From a virus: a DNA stretch of 23,406 nt. Shown here piece by piece: positions 1 through 7,004 of the stretch (its first letter is position 1; each line of letters begins with the position of its first letter). A program made the translations under genes and the position numbers. The stretch covers positions 1-23,406 of IMG/VR virus record IMGVR_UViG_3300031951_001224; one strand, given 5' to 3'. The notes under the pieces were generated by a model. That model ran no database searches and was not told the origin of the DNA. It saw only the letters and a program-made list of their open reading frames with translations.

Positions 1-874
1 ATTTGATTTGTTCGTTGTAAGCTTCTTCAAGTTCTTCAACTTTAGAAGTGAGTTCTTCAACAACATCTACCTTGTCGGTAGGAATGTCAATGTAATGCTC
101 TTCAAACAAACCTTTTAATCCTGTAATAAAATCTTCAACGATTTCGGCACGGAGACCTTTTTCGATGGCGATTTCGTTGTCTTTGACCCATTCTTCAACC
201 ATGTAGTTGAGATAGTCATCAACTTTAGCAGCCAAATCTTCTTTAACTTCTTCGATGGCAGCTTCAAACTGATCCATCAATTCAGCTTCGGCTTCAGCAA
301 TAACTTCTTCAGCACGAGCGATAACGGCAGCTTCAAAAATGGTAGATGCTTTCTGAACAAATTCTTCAGAGAGATTTTCGCCTGTGAACAGAGCGTCCAT
401 ATCTTCTTTCATTTTTTCTTTCATCTTCATTTTTTTCATCATTGCCTTATCTTCTTTTTCATCTTCGTGACCTTCGTCTTTTTCTTCGGCGACTACTTCT
501 TCGTCAGATTCGGTTTCTTCGTATTGTTGAACACCTACAGAACCTTTGTTTAAAGGCATTTGGTTTTTGCCAGTCTTGCCTTCAGGTTGCTCAATTGCAA
601 CACCGTCAGATTCTTGTGGTTGACCTTTGAGTTTCTTCATTGGCTCGGAACCAACAGGTGGTTTTGCACCAGGAGCAGTTGCTGTTGGTGTGCCTTTTGT
701 GTAGTCAGGATTTGCATCGGTGGTTTTGAGTGGTGTGTGACCAACATCTTCTTCACCGGTGCCATAGGCTACATCGCCAGATAATTTGGCTGGTTTATCT
801 TGGCCACTTTGTTTACCAGAAACATTACCCGAAAGAATGTCTTTAGCGGCTTCGGACAGATTAAATTTTCCCAT
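1..874 (-). CDS. 22: Prohead core scaffold protein gp22 (C-terminus off the left edge)
   Basis: The frame is open from an ATG at 874 to the window edge, 291 codons without a stop, already longer than T4 gp22 (269 aa). It starts MGKFNLSEAAKDIL. A Pro/Gly-rich, low-complexity linker follows, then a very acidic Glu/Asp/Lys stretch with a Met-Lys-rich patch. The last ~160 residues are helical, containing ENLSEEFVQKASTIFEAAV, and end in coiled-coil-like EELTSKVEELEEAYNEQI. This composition and the motif fit the T4-type scaffold core, on which the capsid assembles and which the gp21 protease then degrades. Two LSE tripeptides (residues 6-8 and in ENLSEEF) match the L/I-x-E pattern T4 gp21 cleaves after; their use here is inferred. 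The ribosome-binding site AAGGAG is strong and a late promoter lies just upstream. The gene follows gp21, as in T4; gene 23 should lie to the left. The call is firm; the missing end cannot be described. Confidence 0.9.
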   Translation of the reverse strand, partial: MGKFNLSEAAKDILSGNVSGKQSGQDKPAKLSGDVAYGTGEEDVGHTPLKTTDANPDYTKGTPTATAPGAKPPVGSEPMKKLKGQPQESDGVAIEQPEGKTGKNQMPLNKGSVGVQQYEETESDEEVVAEEKDEGHEDEKEDKAMMKKMKMKEKMKEDMDALFTGENLSEEFVQKASTIFEAAVIARAEEVIAEAEAELMDQFEAAIEEVKEDLAAKVDDYLNYMVEEWVKDNEIAIEKGLRAEIVEDFITGLKGLFEEHYIDIPTDKVDVVEELTSKVEELEEAYNEQIK

Positions 875-902
875 TTTGAAAATCTCCTTGATTTATATTG
901 GA

Positions 903-910
903 TATTTATA
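903..910 (-). promoter_or_regulatory. T4-type late promoter box upstream of gene 22
   Basis: The minus strand reads TATAAATA here, an exact match to the T4 late-promoter -10 box. It sits in the short gap between the gp21 stop and the gp22 start, 28 bases before the gp22 ATG, with AAGGAG between. In T4 this box is recognised by the gp55 sigma factor with the gp45 clamp. The position would give scaffold (and presumably capsid) its own strong late start. Expected initiation a few bases downstream is inferred. Confidence 0.75.
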
Positions 911-911
911 T

Positions 912-1556
912 TTAAAGTTTTTTGACGAGTGATTCCCAAATGCGTAGACTTACTTCTTCAATTTCCTGTTGCGAAGCACGCTTGATTTGCTGCTTGGCTT
1001 CAGAGTATTGTTGTTCTGTCCATACACCGTTGACCAACACCCATTCTTTGCCTTCCATGATACCTTGAACGAAAGCATTTGGAGCAGAGGGGTCTGCTAC
1101 AATATCCGCCGCTGTGGCTAGATGAAAATCATCTTGAACAATGTTTACACCATTAACATTTTTAAGAGAACCCATACCACGGGAGGACACACCAATCTGT
1201 GCACCACCTTCGATAAGACTCTTAACAATGTTTCCCATAGGGGTGTCAAGAATTTTTGCTTTGCCTATCCAATCATTACCTTCTTGGCGGAGACCCACAA
1301 CCATGTGTGAAACTCTGTCAAGATTGATAGATGGGGTGTCTGGATGACCCAGCTCACCAAAGGCACGATTTTTATTAATATATTGTTCTGTATATCTTTG
1401 CACTTCTTTGGCCATGGTCTCTTTGAGATATTTACGGCCATTACGGTTTACCACTTCTGCTTGGAGAAATGGACCTTCAATGTAAAGATTTCTCTTGCCG
1501 TCTTTATCTTCAGCAAGATATTGTAGTGTTTCGGTGACTTCTGTAATTAACTTCAT
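912..1556 (-). CDS. 21: Prohead maturation protease gp21
   Basis: The product is 214 aa (T4 gp21 is 212). It is the head-maturation serine protease that digests the scaffold core and trims head proteins before DNA packaging. Visible landmarks: an N-terminal beta region with YIEGPFLQAEVVNRNGRKY (residues 25-43), GELGHPDTP with likely catalytic His71, IGVSSRGMGS with candidate nucleophile Ser124 or Ser125, and DIVADPSAPNAF (151-162) near the end of the protease fold. A charged helical C-terminal tail (about 180-214) could be trimmed or tether the enzyme to the core; that is inference. Its ATG overlaps the gp68 stop by one base (TAATG), so translation is probably coupled. The His/Ser pair and the position between gp68 and gp22 make the assignment firm. 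Confidence 0.94.
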   Translation of the reverse strand: MKLITEVTETLQYLAEDKDGKRNLYIEGPFLQAEVVNRNGRKYLKETMAKEVQRYTEQYINKNRAFGELGHPDTPSINLDRVSHMVVGLRQEGNDWIGKAKILDTPMGNIVKSLIEGGAQIGVSSRGMGSLKNVNGVNIVQDDFHLATAADIVADPSAPNAFVQGIMEGKEWVLVNGVWTEQQYSEAKQQIKRASQQEIEEVSLRIWESLVKKL

Positions 1557-1978
1557 TATAGTCCCATTGCCTTTCGTTTTCTTAAAGACATTTGCCGTTT
1601 TCTGAGCGCCTGCCTCATCTTACCTCTTCGTTTAAACTTGGAACGTCTGGCTGCCATCTTACGGCGCCTACGTTCTTGTGGTGACATTCTTGTTAACTTA
1701 CCACCACGAATTGTAAAACCTGGTACTGCCGACTTCTTAACTCTCCGTTGTATCTTTCCTTTACGGAATCTTACACGAATAAGTTGTGTTCTACCCATTC
1801 TTTGTATGTTGCCTTCTGCTAGTTCTTCTTCAAACTCAACATCAGGAAACATCTCAGCTGCAATACACAACTTAACTTGGTTTAATCTTTCATTAACCAA
1901 GTCTTGTATGCGTTGATTCAAAACCTCTTTTGCTTCAACTATTTTATCCTGTAATAGTTTAGAAACAAAATCTTTCAT
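1556..1978 (-). CDS. 68: Prohead core protein gp68-like, with highly basic tail
   Basis: The product is 140 aa (T4 gp68 is 141), at the gp68 position between the portal-side genes and gp21. The first ~50 residues are helical and mixed-charge (MKDFVSKLLQDKIVEAKEVLNQR...). A middle segment carries RMGRTQLIRVRFRKGKIQRR and GFTIRGGKLTRMSP. The last ~40 residues are extremely basic, with RRRRKMAARRSKFKRRGKM and RKRQMSLRKRKAMGL. T4 gp68 is a minor core component of the prohead. The basic tail could pair with the acidic gp22 scaffold or, after maturation, bind DNA; both are inference. Start and stop overlap the neighbours by one base (TAATG on each side), so it is tightly coupled with the 174-aa gene and with gp21. 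The family assignment rests on size, position and the basic C-terminal pattern I associate with T4-like marine phages. Confidence 0.8.
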   Translation of the reverse strand: MKDFVSKLLQDKIVEAKEVLNQRIQDLVNERLNQVKLCIAAEMFPDVEFEEELAEGNIQRMGRTQLIRVRFRKGKIQRRVKKSAVPGFTIRGGKLTRMSPQERRRRKMAARRSKFKRRGKMRQALRKRQMSLRKRKAMGL

Positions 1979-2502
1979 TACGGTGTTACACCATAAGGAG
2001 GATAGTTAAATGCAGCAGGATCAGTAAACTGACCAGAACTATAGAATCGATTGTCTTTATGCAACTCAATAATTAATGTATAAGATGCATTAGCGGTTGT
2101 ACCAACGGTCGTAATTGTTACGTTACCTGTAGGACCCACAGCATTGTTTGGTATTGCAGGTAATTGATATTGTGGATTTGTATCACCAGCACCAACACCT
2201 AAAGCATAAATTGTGGCATCACTTGTAGTACCTTGCCATTTTAATTGTAGATGGCCAACTTCTGCATCAACATTATAGAGAACACGAGAAATTGTAAATG
2301 CTGAATTAGCAAAACCAGGAGCAGTTGTGTTACCTGCCTGATATGGTAAATTGTTGGCATTCAAAGCACCAGACAAAGCTCGTGGATCAATAACAACTGT
2401 TAGAGCTTCATTTCCGCCAGCGGTATCAAAAATACCAACCCGTTTAATAACGGTGCGTTTTGTTGTGTCAACTAAAATTTGTGTGCTATTTGATGTTGCC
2501 AT
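1978..2502 (-). CDS. Unidentified 174-aa probable virion protein in head-core cluster
   Basis: I do not recognise a named family. The protein is 174 aa, rich in Thr, Ala, Asn, Val and Gly and poor in charge, which fits a beta-sheet virion protein. The N-terminus reads STQILVDTTKRTVIKRVGIFD. A middle part has SAFTISRVLYNVDAEVGHLQLKWQG, with VTITTVGTTANASYTLIIELHKDNRFY near the end. The pattern of a short helical or extended N-terminus then a beta-sandwich-like body could suit a head decoration or minor capsid protein; this is a guess from composition and location. It lies between the 75-aa gene and gp68, a place with no counterpart in T4. The ATG is preceded by AACTAGGAC, a moderate ribosome-binding site, and the stop overlaps the gp68 start by one base. 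Confidence 0.75.
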   Translation of the reverse strand: MATSNSTQILVDTTKRTVIKRVGIFDTAGGNEALTVVIDPRALSGALNANNLPYQAGNTTAPGFANSAFTISRVLYNVDAEVGHLQLKWQGTTSDATIYALGVGAGDTNPQYQLPAIPNNAVGPTGNVTITTVGTTANASYTLIIELHKDNRFYSSGQFTDPAAFNYPPYGVTP

Positions 2503-2515
2503 TTTTTTGTCCTAG

Positions 2516-2743
2516 TTAATTTTCTGTTTCTTCGTCCATGCTACCCGTTGAGGACCATTGCATGGCCGTATATGGAACGGTTACATATTTATTAATCTTA
2601 TCCACATAGTAAAGTGCCACTCTCTGATTATTTGGAAATTGACGAATTGATTTACGTTTCATAATCAAAACAGCAGGAGGATCCATAGGTGCACCATGGT
2701 CTTCCTTTTCGTTCAAAGAGCGGAGTTCTTTAAGTGTTTTCAA
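2516..2743 (-). CDS. Small uncharacterised head-region protein, TTG start
   Basis: A 75-aa protein that begins at a TTG codon and reads MKTLKELRSLNEKEDHG. Its core is AVLIMKRKSIRQFPNNQRVALYYVDKINKYVTVPY (residues 25-59), a short beta-strand-rich basic segment with an acidic tail. I recall similar small proteins in the same place in T4-like phages of aquatic hosts but know no function. The TTG start is supported by an AGGA eight bases upstream and by a sensible N-terminus. The first internal ATG (residue 20) would remove a conserved-looking helix and has a poorer leader. The start lies 14 bases inside the upstream gp67-like gene in another frame, so the two are likely translationally coupled. 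A structural or assembly role in the prohead is inference from position only. Confidence 0.75.
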   Translation of the reverse strand: MKTLKELRSLNEKEDHGAPMDPPAVLIMKRKSIRQFPNNQRVALYYVDKINKYVTVPYTAMQWSSTGSMDEETEN

Positions 2744-2918
2744 CTGGTGTTTCCTGTTCTACTTCTTCTGGTTGTTTAATTAGATTCATCGCAATCTCTT
2801 GCTTCTTCATATCGATATGACCCATTACACGGTCATGAATATCAGCATATAATGCATCACGCATTTCTTTAGCATTATCTTGTGCTGCGTAGTCTATAAT
2901 TTGTCTTGTATCTGCCAT
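2730..2918 (-). CDS. 67: Prohead core protein gp67-like
   Basis: A 62-aa, mostly helical and acidic-tailed protein just after the portal gene, where T4 has gene 67 (80 aa). The stretch AKEMRDALYADIHDRVMGHI followed by DMKKQEIAMNLIKQPEE resembles the T4 gp67 plan: a short helix, then K-x-x-I-A-x-N-L/F-I, then an acidic tail. T4 gp67 is a small internal core protein that is processed during head maturation and is needed for correct head shape. The ribosome-binding site is TGGAGA, directly downstream of a late promoter box. The tail is shorter and less acidic than in T4. The assignment rests on position and this weak similarity, so it is good but not certain. Confidence 0.72.
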   Translation of the reverse strand: MADTRQIIDYAAQDNAKEMRDALYADIHDRVMGHIDMKKQEIAMNLIKQPEEVEQETPVENT

Positions 2919-2935
2919 TTTATCTCCAATTTAAA

Positions 2936-2943
2936 TATTTATA
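2936..2943 (-). promoter_or_regulatory. T4-type late promoter box upstream of gene 67
   Basis: The minus strand reads TATAAATA, an exact late-promoter box. It overlaps the TAA stop of the portal gene and lies 17 bases before the ATG of the gp67-like gene. The leader would be only about a dozen bases, just long enough for the TGGAGA ribosome-binding site. It would give the prohead-core genes 67 to 21 a start separate from that of the portal. Confidence 0.65.
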
Positions 2944-4612
2944 ATATCTGTTTCAATTTAACAAATGTTCCTACTGACTTCTGTTCTTGTTGCGCACCCA
3001 TATCTTGAGCTTGCTGTAATTCAGATTGATGTGTTGCCAAAGCGGCTTGTTGGTCTGCCTGAACATCACCTACCATCTGTGCTTGTGCCACATCATTTGT
3101 AACACCAACCGGCAATCCAAGACCCATTTCTTTTTCTTCATCAATCTCACTTTGCATTTCTTTAATCTGGTCATCTGTCAAACGCAATACATTACGTTGA
3201 ATCCATGCTTGTGAGAAGTAACGACCAGTATATGGGTCTACGGCTGACAAAAGAGATAATCTTTCTCTCATCAACTCAGCATCTTTAAGTTCACTAAAGT
3301 TATTGTCTTTAATGAAGTCATAATAGATGTGTTCTTTAAACTGGTCCCACTCATCAGCGGTACATATACCTTTTAATACACATTGCACACGGAGTGCCTG
3401 ATTAAAGATATCAGAAAACTTGTTACGCAAACGGTCAACAAACTTTGCAAACTTTAATTCATCTCGTGTAACTTCTGCAACACGACCAATAGAGAAACCT
3501 TGATTAGGTTCTAAACGAGAAATAGGTACACTTAATGAGTTATATAATTTCTTTTGAAAGTATTTAACATCTTCTAACTCACCTAAGTTTTGACCACCAG
3601 GTAATGTAGTAATCTCTGTGCCTTTACCACCTTCACGGCGTGGTAACCAAAAATCTTCCATCATTGACAAGAATTTACGGTCATCACGGACTTCACCTGT
3701 CTGTGCATCATAGACCAACTTGTTTTTATACTTGACCATAATATCACGAAGATATTGTTCGGCTTTTAACTTAGGCAAATTACCTACGTCAATGTAAAAA
3801 ATACGGCGTTCAGGTGCTCGTGAGATACGATAGATAACTGTGGCATCTTCAATCATTCGTAATTGATTGAGTGGTTTAATTGCCTTGTGTAGATACGATA
3901 ACACTACAGCACGGCGAGAATCCATCAAACCAGATACAACAGAGAGAATCGAATCGGTTGTAATACGAACACCAACTGGTCCATAATTAGAAGAAGAACC
4001 AGTTACCACTTTATCGTTGTAGATATAATATTCATTGAATACATCTACAATCTCTGCACCTGTTCTTTCATCTTTCTTCTTTTTAATCTCACGAACTTTA
4101 CGAAGTTTGCGTGGATCAATATAACGAAGTTCTTTAATACCAGCAATTGGATCTTGTTTATCTATAATCACATTATAATATAATCTGCCGTCAATATAAT
4201 AACGGCGGAAAATATCTTGTGCCATATGTTTATAGTTAAACAAACGAAGAATGGTATGAAACTCATCTTTGATTGCTTTTTTAATTTTCTCTGGTTGGTC
4301 TAAATCGTCCAACACAATCTCAATAATTTTACCATCATCATCTTGCACGATGGCTTCATTCATAATATCATCAATAGCTGATTCAATCTCTGGTTGCATG
4401 GCCATCTCACGATAACGAGAGATAAGTTCTACTTCATTTTTTGCTGTGCCGTCTAAGTCAACATATGTGCCATAGTATGCGGCCGAGGAAATGGTTAATG
4501 CGCCATCTTCATTATTTGGTGGCGTAATAGATGGTTGTGCGAGTTGCTCTTCCTCGCTTTTTCTGCGAGAAATCTCAAAACCAAAGAGAGAGAATTTATT
4601 AGTAGCTGCCAT
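2939..4612 (-). CDS. 20: Portal vertex protein gp20
   Basis: The 557-aa portal (T4 gp20 is 524 aa) forms the dodecameric ring at one capsid vertex, through which DNA is packaged and to which the neck attaches. Recognisable stretches are YREMAMQPEIESAIDDIMNE (about residues 67-86), the IVLDDL segment, IFRRYYIDGRLYYN, ELRYIDPRKLRKVREI, the crown/stem region APERRIFYIDVGNLPKLKAEQY with YKNKLVYDAQTGEV, and FWLPRREGGKGTEITTLPGGQNLGELEDV, all typical of T4-like portals. The C-terminus ends in a Gln/Ala-rich, low-complexity tail (QADQQAALATHQSELQQAQ) that may be disordered. It is separated from the tube gene by a 64-base gap containing a hairpin. Only a weak ribosome-binding site (TTGGAAATT) is visible, about ten bases before the ATG. 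Confidence 0.97.
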   Translation of the reverse strand: MAATNKFSLFGFEISRRKSEEEQLAQPSITPPNNEDGALTISSAAYYGTYVDLDGTAKNEVELISRYREMAMQPEIESAIDDIMNEAIVQDDDGKIIEIVLDDLDQPEKIKKAIKDEFHTILRLFNYKHMAQDIFRRYYIDGRLYYNVIIDKQDPIAGIKELRYIDPRKLRKVREIKKKKDERTGAEIVDVFNEYYIYNDKVVTGSSSNYGPVGVRITTDSILSVVSGLMDSRRAVVLSYLHKAIKPLNQLRMIEDATVIYRISRAPERRIFYIDVGNLPKLKAEQYLRDIMVKYKNKLVYDAQTGEVRDDRKFLSMMEDFWLPRREGGKGTEITTLPGGQNLGELEDVKYFQKKLYNSLSVPISRLEPNQGFSIGRVAEVTRDELKFAKFVDRLRNKFSDIFNQALRVQCVLKGICTADEWDQFKEHIYYDFIKDNNFSELKDAELMRERLSLLSAVDPYTGRYFSQAWIQRNVLRLTDDQIKEMQSEIDEEKEMGLGLPVGVTNDVAQAQMVGDVQADQQAALATHQSELQQAQDMGAQQEQKSVGTFVKLKQIL

Positions 4613-4644
4613 ATTTTATAATTTCCAATTCAATTAAACATAAA

Positions 4645-4664
4645 TGAGGGACCGAAGTCCCTCA
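4645..4664 (-). terminator. UUCG hairpin between tube and portal genes
   Basis: A perfect 8-bp inverted repeat, TGAGGGAC and GTCCCTCA, encloses the loop TTCG on the minus strand. This makes a C(UUCG)G tetraloop, an unusually stable RNA fold. It lies downstream of the gp19 stop and upstream of gp20. The following minus-strand bases are TTTATGTTTAATTG, U-rich but interrupted. It may be an intrinsic terminator that lowers portal expression relative to sheath and tube, or an RNA-processing or stabilising hairpin for the gp18-gp19 message. On the plus strand the repeat is followed by an A-rich run, so it should act only for leftward transcription. Confidence 0.7.
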
Positions 4665-4676
4665 AACAAAAACATA

Positions 4677-5219
4677 TTAGGTAGTTGTATTTGATTCCCA
4701 ATATTGGAAGGCAAATGTGGCTGAATATTCTTCAATCACATCATTTGAACCCCAATCTAAATCAATTGGTGCTACATCAAGTGGGAACACACCTACAAAC
4801 TTATAAGATTTCAATTCGTTACCAGATTTACCATATTGTGTAACTACTGCATCAACTGTATAACCTGATGGGTTAACAGCTGAACCGTTACGAACATTGG
4901 TAGTATGACTGTTGATTGCATTCATCCATGATTCAAGAGAGTTACGAACTACAAAGTCCTCATCATTGATAATCTGTAATGTCCAGTCTGTGAAGGTACG
5001 ATTACCAGCAAACTTCAGTTCACGGCCAAAATAAAACACAGGCACAGTACCTACGGTAGAACCGGGTAACTGTGCTGATTTTGCCATGAATGTTGTTTTC
5101 TGTGCAGCGGCTGAGCCGTTGGTTGCAACTGTTGGGAATGTTAAAGAGACCTGAAATAGATTTGGACGGGCACCGTCACCAATCATATTTGCTCTAAATT
5201 CTGCTACATTGAATGCCAT
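4677..5219 (-). CDS. 19: Tail tube protein gp19
   Basis: The 180-aa protein (T4 gp19 is 163 aa) is the tail tube subunit: stacked hexamers form the inner tube through which DNA leaves. The N-terminus MAFNVAEFRANMIGDGARPNLFQVSLTFP is the standard start of T4-like tubes. FMAKSAQLPGSTVGTVPVFYFGRELKFAGNRTFTDWTLQIIND and FVVRNSLESWMNAINSH form the core, and EEYSATFAFQYWES is the conserved end. It follows the sheath gene directly and has a strong ribosome-binding site, TAGGAG. The order sheath then tube, then a hairpin, suggests high-level joint expression. Confidence 0.97.
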   Translation of the reverse strand: MAFNVAEFRANMIGDGARPNLFQVSLTFPTVATNGSAAAQKTTFMAKSAQLPGSTVGTVPVFYFGRELKFAGNRTFTDWTLQIINDEDFVVRNSLESWMNAINSHTTNVRNGSAVNPSGYTVDAVVTQYGKSGNELKSYKFVGVFPLDVAPIDLDWGSNDVIEEYSATFAFQYWESNTTT

Positions 5220-5241
5220 TTGTTTTCTCCTATATCGTGGT

Positions 5242-5249
5242 TATTTATT
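5242..5249 (-). promoter_or_regulatory. Possible late promoter box upstream of gene 19
   Basis: The minus strand reads AATAAATA, one mismatch from the T4 late box. It overlaps the last codons and stop of the sheath gene, 22 bases before the tube ATG. The spacing matches that of the exact box before gene 22, but in AT-rich DNA a one-mismatch box can arise by chance. Confidence 0.4.
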
Positions 5250-6933
5250 AAGCTGCACCAACGATTGTTGTGAAGTCAACACCAGTTCCAACTGCAACAA
5301 AGTTCAATTGGATGAAGTTGATAGAACGAGCAGGCTTGATGTAGATGTCACCAACAAACTGGTTAGTATCAATGATTTGTGGTGTATTATTTGTAGTGTC
5401 ACAAACAACACGGAAGTCATAGATACCACGGCGACCTTGAACATCTCGTAGGAACGGAGTTACCAATGCTACGAACTGAGCACGAGTAAATTCGTCATTG
5501 AATTCAAACAATGAGAACTGAGCCGCCTGAGAAATTGCCTTTTCAAGAACAATAAACAATCTACGAACATTGATACGGTCAAATGCAGATGGCTTGTTTT
5601 GTAGTGTCTTATCACCAAACAGAACAATACCTTGACCAGGGAAAGATACAACAGGATTTACACCTGCGGCATACAATACATCTCGTTGTGTCTTATTTGG
5701 ATTCCATGCCAACTTAATAGCATTTTTGATTTGACCACGGTTGAAACCAGCAGGTGAGAACCATGGATCACGAACTGTATCAGTATTAACACACAGACCG
5801 GCCACATCACCGTTTAATGGAATGTAACGATAGACATTGTTATACTTGTCATACATATATTTGTAACCAGAATCAGCTACAACATATGAACTAGAGCGAG
5901 CCAAACTTGATAACCAAGATTGAATACCAGCTGTTGGTGTAGTATTAATACCATCAACTGATGTTCTTGGAGGCGAAATAAATGCTACACAGTCTTTACG
6001 AGAGTTAACAATATTATCAATAACATATTGTTGAACTGTTGTGTTTGCATTACCAGTTAACACCAATGAAATATCAATTGTTTCTTTATTTGCAAATAAA
6101 TCATAAGCAGTTTGAATATCACCATTTGTTGGTGTGAATTCTGAACCACCTGCTAATGTGATTGTTGGATTGGTTGTTAGTGTCGTGAAGTTTGTATTAG
6201 CTGCTGGATTATCCCAAGTAGAACTTGTTGTTGCATAGTTTACTGGATCGGTAGCATAGATGTATTGTGAGTTATCAAAAATAACTTGTTTATAAAAGTT
6301 TGATACTCCATTAATACTTGCATCAGAAGCTTTAGATAAGAATGGATAAACTTCCAATACTGTACCTTGTTGGCCAGTAAATAATCCACCTGCATCAATT
6401 ACAACAACGTGCATTTCATCATTTGAACCACCAACAGCAGATGCATAATCTGAAGTACCAGGAGCAGAAGTAAAGTAAGAACTATAAGACCAGCTACTAA
6501 ACAAACTTGTATTGGCACAAACAGCTACCGATAACGAGTTACCAAGAACGCCTGGATATTTGGCCATAAATGCACCAAAGAAATTATTGTTGTCTGTGTT
6601 TAAATAAAGATATTCAAATTCGTCTGAATTAGGAATTTGAAATGCTGTGTTTGCAGCTGCATTATTTGAGTTAGCATCGACAGCACGAACAACACTTAGG
6701 TTGTTACCATAGGCTAAGAAAGAAGCAGATGTAAAAAACGAAATTGCTGAGTTTGAATCTGGTTTACCAAAGTAATTGGTTAGTGTGATTTCGTTGTCAA
6801 CCAGAATTACTTGTCGTGCTGGACCCCACGAAAAGTTTCCAGCATAAGCACCGGCCGTAGTTAGAACCGAAGGAACGACTGTTGTTAAGTCAACTTCGGA
6901 AACATTTACGCCTGGAGAGATTTGAAACGCCAT
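5248..6933 (-). CDS. 18: Contractile tail sheath protein gp18
   Basis: The 561-aa protein (T4 gp18 is 659 aa) is the contractile sheath subunit that wraps the tail tube. The N-terminus MAFQISPGVNVSEVDLTTVVPSV and the following GAYAGNFSWGPARQVILVDNE are the classic sheath start. The C-terminal domain is clear: RINVRRLFIVLEKAISQAAQFSLFEFNDEFTRAQF, then FLRDVQGRRGIYDFRVVCD, then DIYIKPARSINFIQLNFVAVGTGVDF. These supply the strands that interlock neighbouring subunits. The middle region is Ser/Thr/Asn-rich and variable, matching the surface-exposed domains, and the ~100 aa shortfall against T4 falls there. It has a strong ribosome-binding site, AAGGAG, and a likely late promoter in the upstream gap. 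Confidence 0.97.
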   Translation of the reverse strand: MAFQISPGVNVSEVDLTTVVPSVLTTAGAYAGNFSWGPARQVILVDNEITLTNYFGKPDSNSAISFFTSASFLAYGNNLSVVRAVDANSNNAAANTAFQIPNSDEFEYLYLNTDNNNFFGAFMAKYPGVLGNSLSVAVCANTSLFSSWSYSSYFTSAPGTSDYASAVGGSNDEMHVVVIDAGGLFTGQQGTVLEVYPFLSKASDASINGVSNFYKQVIFDNSQYIYATDPVNYATTSSTWDNPAANTNFTTLTTNPTITLAGGSEFTPTNGDIQTAYDLFANKETIDISLVLTGNANTTVQQYVIDNIVNSRKDCVAFISPPRTSVDGINTTPTAGIQSWLSSLARSSSYVVADSGYKYMYDKYNNVYRYIPLNGDVAGLCVNTDTVRDPWFSPAGFNRGQIKNAIKLAWNPNKTQRDVLYAAGVNPVVSFPGQGIVLFGDKTLQNKPSAFDRINVRRLFIVLEKAISQAAQFSLFEFNDEFTRAQFVALVTPFLRDVQGRRGIYDFRVVCDTTNNTPQIIDTNQFVGDIYIKPARSINFIQLNFVAVGTGVDFTTIVGAA

Positions 6934-6985
6934 TTTATTCTCCTTGAATTATTATGTGTTCTTGGCAGTTAAAATACCATACTGA

Positions 6986-6993
6986 TATTTATC
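6986..6993 (-). promoter_or_regulatory. Probable late promoter box upstream of gene 18
   Basis: The minus strand reads GATAAATA in the 71-base gap between the terminase stop and the sheath ATG, 52 bases before the ATG. It has one mismatch, at the first, least-conserved position, from the T4 late box. Sheath and tube are needed in large amounts, and this is one of the few real gaps on the strand, so a promoter is expected here. Confidence 0.5.
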
Positions 6994-7004
6994 AAACATC
7001 GGAT

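Noticed and set aside
442-784. Plus-strand reading frames over the scaffold gene
   Set aside because: They are the complement of gp22 low-complexity Glu/Lys codons, have no ribosome-binding site and resemble nothing known.
5209-5451. Plus-strand 80-codon frame across the sheath end
   Set aside because: It runs antisense to the conserved C-terminal sheath domain and across the 18-19 gap; no leader or family signal.
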